Shown here: positions 58,279 through 64,000 of the stretch, piece by piece
Layout: each line of letters begins with the position of its first letter
Position numbering within the stretch: position 1 is the stretch's first letter
Notes under the pieces: generated by a model
What the model was told of the DNA's origin: nothing
The model's input: only the letters and a program-made list of their open reading frames with translations
Database searches by the model: none
Made by a program: the position numbers and the translations under genes
Source: Dermatemys mawii
Lineage: Eukaryota > Chordata > Testudines > Dermatemydidae
NCBI GenBank assembly: GCA_007922305.1
Contig: ML677386.1
Coordinates: 12,753,830 to 12,817,829, forward strand
Direction of reading: 5' to 3'
Length of the DNA: 64,000 bases

Positions 58279-59850
58279 AAAGGATGGCCATGCTGGGTCA
58301 GGCTAATGGTCCATTGAGACTATCATTCTGTCTTTTGACAGAAGCCAGTGCCAGATGCTTCTCAGGGAAAAAAACAGCACAGGGCAATTAGAAAGTGATA
58401 CATCCCATGTCATCCGGTCCCAGCTTTTGGCAGTAAGAAGTTTAGAGATGCCCAGAGCATGGGGTTGCATCCCTGACTATTTTGTCTAATAGCCATTGAC
58501 AAACCTATCCTCCATGAACTTATCCAAATCTTTTTTCAACTCAGTTATACTTTTGGCCTTCACAACATCCCCTGCCATCAAGTTCCACCAGTTCATTGGG
58601 TGAAGTACTAACTCCTTTTGTTTGCTTTAAATGTGCTGCTTATTAATTTCATTGAGTGACACCTCATTCTTATGTTTTGTAAGGGTTAATAATACTTCTC
58701 AATTCACTTTCTCCACATCATTCATGATTTTATAGCCCTCTTTCATATTCCCCCTTTATCAACTCTTTTCTGAACTGAACAGTCCCAGTGTTTTTAATCT
58801 CTCCTCAGCTGGAAGATGTTCCATACCCATACTCACTTTTGTTGCCCTTCTTTGTGTCTTTTCCAATTCTAATATATCTTTTTTGAGATGGGGCAACCAG
58901 AACAGTATGCAGTATTCAAAGTGTGGGCATACCATGGAGTTACATAGGGGCCTTATAATATTTTCTGTCTAATTATCTATCCCTTTTCTAATGGTTCCTA
59001 ACATTGTTAGCTTTTCTGACTGCTGCTGGACGTTGAGCTGATGTTTTCAGAGAACTATCCACAATGACTCCAAGAACTCTTCCTTGAGTGGTAACAGCTA
59101 GTTTAGACCCCATCATTTTCTATGTCTAGTTGGGAATATGTTTTCCAATGTTCATTACTTTCCATTTTTCAACATTGAATTTCATCTGAGGTGAGCCATG
59201 TCGACTCTTCCCCAACATATCATGTTTATCCATGTGTGTGATAAGTCTGTTCTTTACTATAGTTTCAACTACTTTGCCTGGTACTGAAGTTAGGCTTATT
59301 GGCCTTTAATTGCCAGGATCACCTCTGGAGCCTCTTTTAAAAATTGGTGTTACATTAGCTGTCCTCCAGTCATCTAGTACAGAGGCTGATTTAAATGATA
59401 CATTACATACCATAGTTAGTAGTTCTGCAATTTCCTATTTGAGTTCCTTCAATTTTCTATTTGAGTTCCTTCAGAACTCTTAGGTGAATACCATCCGGTC
59501 CTGGTGACTTCTTACTGTTTAATTCATCAATTTGTTACAAAACCTCCTCTTTTGACACCTCAGTGTCGGACAGTCCTTCAGATTTGAGACCTAAAAAGAA
59601 TGGCTCAAGTGTGGGAATCACCCTTACATTCTCTTCAGTGAAGATCAATGCAAAGAATTAATTTAGCTTCTCCGCAACAGCCTTGTCTTCTTCGAGAACT
59701 TCTTTAAAACCTTGATTGTACAGTGGAATCACTGATTGTTTCGTAGGCTTCTTGCTTCTGAAGTACTTTAAAAAATTGGTATTACTTTTTGTATCTTTTG
59801 CTAGTTGTTCTTCAAATTCTCTTTTGGTGTGTGTAAGTATATGCTAATCA
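58279..59850 (-). mobile_element. CR1 LINE, minus strand, internally deleted
   Basis: The plus strand shows the complement of a CR1 3' region: 'gatggccatgctgggtcaggctaatggtcc' (tail), 'aacttatccaaatc', 'ccttcacaacatcccctgcc', 'atatcttttttgagatggggc', and farther in 'gttcattactttccatttttcaacattgaatttcatctg'. At about 59190 the sequence jumps from the 'ttcatctg' region to 'ccatgtcgactcttcc', which in an undeleted CR1 lie well apart, so the RT catalytic box (FADD) is missing. The rest ends near 59850 with 'aagtactttaaaaaattgg'. No coding frame survives. Confidence 0.8.
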
Positions 59851-59854
59851 TATA

Positions 59855-60545
59855 CTACTGCAATGAGAAATGTATATAGTACAGAAACAGAAACCACTTA
59901 AAACCACTGATTTTTTGACATCTACATAAAACTCAAAAATTATTCACAATAATCCCTTCCCAAAAATGAAATTAATAACCTCCCTAAAACAGACACCCCA
60001 AGTAGAGAGGGCAACAACATAACGGTGAAATAACAATTTTGAAACTTTTTTAGTTAGGATCCTACAGGAATCATCTGGAAAATACAAACAGCAACAACAA
60101 AAGATGGTTAATTGATAGACATGCTGATACACCTATGGAGACCAGCACACATACACATATAGAGACAGTCATTCCTTCCCAAATGTTTACTTTACTCTGG
60201 GTTGCCCTGGAGACTCCGACCCTTTCTGAGCAATATCTCCTACTCTCCAGAGTGCTGAAAAAGAAAGAGAGAAAAATCCCAAAGCAGGGTAATCAATGGG
60301 CATCCCAGCAATGTTTCTCTCTCTCCCCAAGTGAATCTACTTTCCCATACTGCATCTGCACTCATGTGTTGCCTCTCTTCATCTCTCTCTGACTGATACC
60401 AGGGCTCTGCCAAAATAGCTAGGGGAAGGAAAGTGAGTAGAATTATGTGGTTCACATGGAGGGGTCTGGAGGGATGCATTCTGGCCAGATCTGGACTCAG
60501 ACATCTCCCCAGTCTGACTTTGAGGTGAGTACACAACTGAGAAAA
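59855..60545. other. No recognisable feature
   Basis: Mixed DNA. The 111-codon minus-strand frame at 60240-60575 runs into the MITE and has no domain signature. Confidence 0.45.
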
Positions 60546-60550
60546 GATTA

Positions 60551-60769
60551 CAGGTGAGTCACATCTTACGCACATTTAACATGCATGATTTCAGCTTTTC
60601 GTGATTAGCGAAAAAAAAGGAAAAAAAAGAAAAATAACAATTTAAAAACTGTATCTGTAGGGCGGATGATTCTGCCTGCCATTAAACTCAATGAGTTTTG
60701 ACTATACAGGGTTTTAGCTTTATGCACCGACCGCGGAACGCAACCCCCGTGTAAGATGCGACTAGCCTG
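60551..60769. mobile_element. Pogo/Tigger-like MITE with TA target duplication, 219 bp
   Basis: Left end CAGGTGAGTCACATCTTAC, right end (reverse complement) CAGGCTAGTCGCATCTTAC: 16 of 19 positions equal. Both ends are flanked by TA (60549-60550 and 60770-60771), the Tc1/mariner-type target. The interior is A-rich ('gcgaaaaaaaaggaaaaaaaag') and noncoding. Confidence 0.75.
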
Positions 60770-60774
60770 TAGTT

Positions 60775-62605
60775 AGATCAGCTAGAAAATCAGGCATCCA
60801 TAAGCATAACTAGCAAAGGTAATAAAAGAAAACAACATGAAAAAACAAAAATATAGACTGAGTGAAAAATGATAAAATCAGACTCTTCCCCTTCTGGCAG
60901 GATGTGCTCTTCATAATATATTTAGCTCCAGAATTGGTCCAGAAAGCGATCTAAGGGATTCACTGAGTCTTCTGTAGGGATGCCTATGCCCTTCATAATG
61001 GAAGTATAGCTCTTTGTGCTGGACAAAGCCATTTAAAGTAGTCAAAAAAAAAACAAACTTAGGACAATAAAGTGTGAGCAGATTCAAATGTGCACTATGT
61101 GCCATAGAAATGATACATCTGCTTCTGGGACCAATGCCAGGAAATTTGAGAAAGGTATTCACAGCATGTTGCATCTGAAACAGCTCGGAATAGCACCAAT
61201 GATGAGGTGGCCCAAACTTGCTGAGGTTCAGAACATGAATCATGAAGGTTAGTATGGACACAATGAACTATTTCTATCTCATTGGTTCAGTTAGGAATCA
61301 TTCAACTTTCTGGTGGAGAGAGTTTCAGAGACTACAACTAGTAAAGGGGGTTAGTCAAAAAGGACCAAGTGATAACAGGACAAATGAAACCAATCTAATT
61401 TCTTTAGTCTGTGGGGTTTTTTTCCATTTCATTCTGCATTTATTATTCTGCAGCTAATTAATTCAGAATGTATTATTAAGAGGTATGGAAAAAACTTGCT
61501 CTGTTTTGGAACAGAGCTATATATTCAGTGGAAATATAAATACCTTGTTTCAATGAGACTGCTCAAATTTTCACTACAGAGCTCTCCTGCCGTCTCTCAC
61601 AAGGAGGCTTTTCAAAGGAATTCACTTAAATTTCCCTGTAATCAAGAGAGCCACATGATATTTGTTTCATGCTACTCATGTCCTTGACTCACACATGGAG
61701 TTAATTTATTCATAAGCAGTAGCAAATCTTGCAGGGCTTCACTGCAGAGGATCAACAGAACAGGTTAACTAAGTCAGTGACAAGAACTGTGGCCATATTC
61801 ATTTCTGGGGGGTGAGAAGGGGAAGAAAAGGAGGGAAACATTTTATAAGATGTTCAAAATAACTAATGGTTGTCAGCCTTCCTTTTTTTAATTAAACATT
61901 TTATATAAAAAGTGTCTTTTGTGGCACTACCTTACAATATAAAAGCATACTCAGTGTATCTGAAAGCAGTGTGATGAAGTTCAAGTAAGCTGTGCTAAGG
62001 TATGTGGAAACCTATTATAAATAGTCAGTTTTTCAGAATTAATTTTCTTTCGCCATTATAAAACTTTATTGTAATCAGTGCAAATATTTAAAATCAAATA
62101 ACTCTACATTCCCCCCCATGCACCGAGGACAGTTTGTGAGACTCTTACTCATGTTGAATAGTTCCATGGGCCATGAGTTGTCCCACTGAAGTCAAGGAAA
62201 GGACTATGAAGTAAGGTGGAGAGGGGTATCACAATCTGTGATTGTGATAATTTGTAATGCTGAATACAAGTGCTGCTTCCACTGAGATAATTAATTGTGT
62301 TAATTAAATCTAATCTTAGTTCAGAGCCTGGAATCCCATTCAGAGTTCCAATCCCAGGGCAGAGCCTCCTTGTGTGGGTTTATGAATTTTAGGAGCGGGG
62401 ACTATTTAGTCCTAATTGTAGTTTGTTTTGCAAAGAGCAGGTGTGGATGGTGAGGTTAATGTGACTGTATTGTGATCATCACATGGCTGGTGGCTTTCCC
62501 CCCTACTTCGACAATTTTAATGGCTAACATATTTTTAATCAGATTTGTATACACAGAATATACCTTTATATGCTAATGATATGTATAATTCCGATTCATT
62601 GTGAA
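60775..62605. other. No recognisable feature
   Basis: AT-rich DNA; the frames at 60911-61261 and 61496-61687 lack motifs. Confidence 0.5.
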
Positions 62606-62609
62606 GATT

Positions 62610-62712
62610 CTGCAGGCTTAATTCTGCTTCATGCCAAAATATATCAGGAGTAGCTTCACTGATATCCATGGAGTTACGCTGATGTAAATGAAATCAGATG
62701 TAGCCCCCAGGG
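62610..62712. repeat. Palindromic repeat fragment
   Basis: 'gcttaattctgcttcatgcc', 'aggagtagcttcactgatatccatggagttacgctgatgtaaatgaaatcagatgtagccc': both arms of the palindromic repeat are recognisable. Confidence 0.5.
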
Positions 62713-62714
62713 AT

Positions 62715-63055
62715 TTGTTTTTTTAAATTAGGTGTATGCATGAAGCAGTCCAAAATGCACATGCAATTGCCTGCATAATTTACAAATCATTGGCTATTTT
62801 GTCAGATAGTTTTTTTAATTTGCACATGAAATGGCAATAAATTGTGCCCAGATTAGCAAACTTTACCATAGATTTTTCTCCTTCTTCACAGAGGCGATAT
62901 GCTGTTTGGTTAGAGTATGCACTGTGCAATAAGTTTTCACATAAGAACTGTAGCCAATTAATGCATTTTATCATCCATTTATCAGTGTGTTATGTAGTCT
63001 TACGGTCAATCCATATGTTATTTGATATAAAATTAATGTATGATAAATAGATTTA
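62715..63055. other. No recognisable feature
   Basis: AT-rich DNA up to the LTR. Confidence 0.5.
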
Positions 63056-63058
63056 AAT

Positions 63059-63868
63059 TGTAGGATTATAGAAGTATAAGATTTACAAGTATTTAGGAGT
63101 GACAAGTGTGTATTAGATATATAAGTGAAGCAGGATGGAATGTAAGGCTTATGGACTGAAACCTGTAAGATTTTAGCTTAGCCATATTAGACCGTAAGAT
63201 AAAGAATGCTTGACATGAGTGGATGACCTAGTAATAACCCTATGCCAGTAAGATCACAGGTTTACTGTAAAAGATATGCCAATAAGTAATGTTACAAAAA
63301 GCTAGATTTCAAAATGCCTCCAGATATTATTCAATATTATGAGACACCTGATTATAACATAATGGAATATCCTGTCCTGACTGTAGGGTACATATTTTGC
63401 ATGGATGCTAATGAGAATAAAAGGAACTAAGAAACAACCTATAAAAAATGGGAAACCCCAACATTCATGGGTTATGGAAGTATGGATAAGGAAAAGAGGG
63501 TTGAACCTCTCATTCAAATGCATAAGGTAATAGGCATGGTCAAAACAACAATATAAAGGAGGTTCTTTGGTGGGGTAAAAGTAGGAAGACCCCACCAGAG
63601 AACCCCAGGGAATGACTGCATGGGAAACTCCAGTAGGAGCCATCCCTCTTGGATGATTATCTGCTGAGAGATCCACCAGACCCTAGAACATCTTTGAGGA
63701 TGTGAGTATGACCACAGTCTTAGTCATTGCATGACTTTTTGTAGGATTTCTACAAAATTGCCACTGTACTTATTGCTTTCATAAAATTTGTAGCACAGAT
63801 AAGACTTTGTACTTTTGATTGTGTCTGTGGTCACTATCCTTAAACTCCGTGTGTTCTTAGAGTCTCCA
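63059..63868 (+). mobile_element. Probable solo LTR, plus strand (ends approximate)
   Basis: Starts TGTAGGATTATAG and ends AGTCTCCA. Inside are 'atgacctagtaataaccctatgccagtaagat', 'gaccccaccagagaaccccagggaatgactgcatgg' and a probable polyadenylation region 'gctttcataaaatttgtagcacagataagactttg', the same order as a turtle retroviral LTR I recall. No exact target duplication was found, and no internal region follows in the remaining 130 bp of the window. Confidence 0.6.
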
Positions 63869-63869
63869 A

Positions 63870-64000
63870 ATTTTAAAAAAAGTACCAGAGGTGATTTTCA
63901 CTCTGGTGATCATGAAACAGTAGAAACAGGAGTGCACCTATGATAATTTAATACAAAATTACTAAATGCAATCTAAATTAGGAAAAGCTACACAACTCTG
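63870..64000. other. Window end, no feature
   Basis: AT-rich DNA; if the LTR at 63059 belongs to a full element its interior would lie beyond this point, but nothing retroviral is visible here. Confidence 0.4.

Noticed and set aside
60240..60575. 111-codon minus-strand frame
   Set aside because: Starts inside the pogo-like MITE and shows no domain.
1..64000. CRISPR arrays, bacterial operons, ribosomal RNA, host protein-coding exons
   Set aside because: No regularly spaced repeats, no operon-like gene packing, no rRNA words, and no exon with convincing conserved protein sequence outside mobile elements.

Overview
The window looks like gene-poor nuclear DNA from a vertebrate, most likely a cryptodiran turtle. 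The evidence is the repeat content: a tRNA-derived SINE of the hidden-necked-turtle type (7.9-8.1 kb), several CR1 LINEs with reptile/bird-type 3' tails, MIR/CORE-like SINEs, Penelope-like elements, hAT-type and pogo-type MITEs, and several solo LTRs. The species call is an inference from repeat families I recognise by eye; no database was searched. I found no host protein-coding exon, tRNA, rRNA or CRISPR that I can support. Every convincing coding stretch belongs to a mobile element.

Layout. 0-11 kb: old SINEs, a 79-bp palindrome, MITEs and a solo LTR (6323-6865, 5-bp target duplication), separated by unremarkable AT-rich DNA. 11.3-12.75 kb: a minus-strand Penelope-like element carrying the end of its reverse transcriptase (YIDD box) and a GIY-YIG endonuclease, with an inverted fragment at its 5' end. 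17.75-22.99 kb: a minus-strand LTR element with two LTRs about 97% identical over their shared part, a polypurine tract, a primer-binding site, and one intact 302-codon ORF at the gag position. It has no visible pol. 24.26-26.0 kb: a hAT-like fragment followed by a 5'-truncated plus-strand CR1 whose RT frame has a single stop. 27-36 kb: a 118-bp Penelope-tail insertion with a 9-bp target duplication, palindromic MITEs, a solo LTR (29903-30575), inverted tRNA-like repeat modules and a 509-bp hAT MITE. 36-55 kb: mostly unassigned AT-rich DNA with a solo LTR (42177-42962), microsatellites, CR1 fragments and SINEs.

The most interesting locus is at 55.8-58.2 kb. It is an apparent DNA transposon bounded by imperfect terminal inverted repeats. 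Its 565-codon reading frame is open except for one TGA and encodes a cysteine-rich, possibly RNase H-like protein. I recognise the protein as a recurrent uncharacterised transposon-type family but cannot assign it to a named superfamily. From 58.28 to 59.85 kb there is a minus-strand CR1 that seems to have lost its catalytic RT box, then a pogo/Tigger-like MITE with TA target duplications (60551-60769), and a plus-strand LTR (about 63059-63868).

The elements do not act together as a pathway, but they are linked. The turtle SINE carries a 3' tail nearly matching the CR1 tail in the same window, which fits mobilisation by CR1. The MITEs and the pol-less LTR element would depend on enzymes encoded elsewhere.
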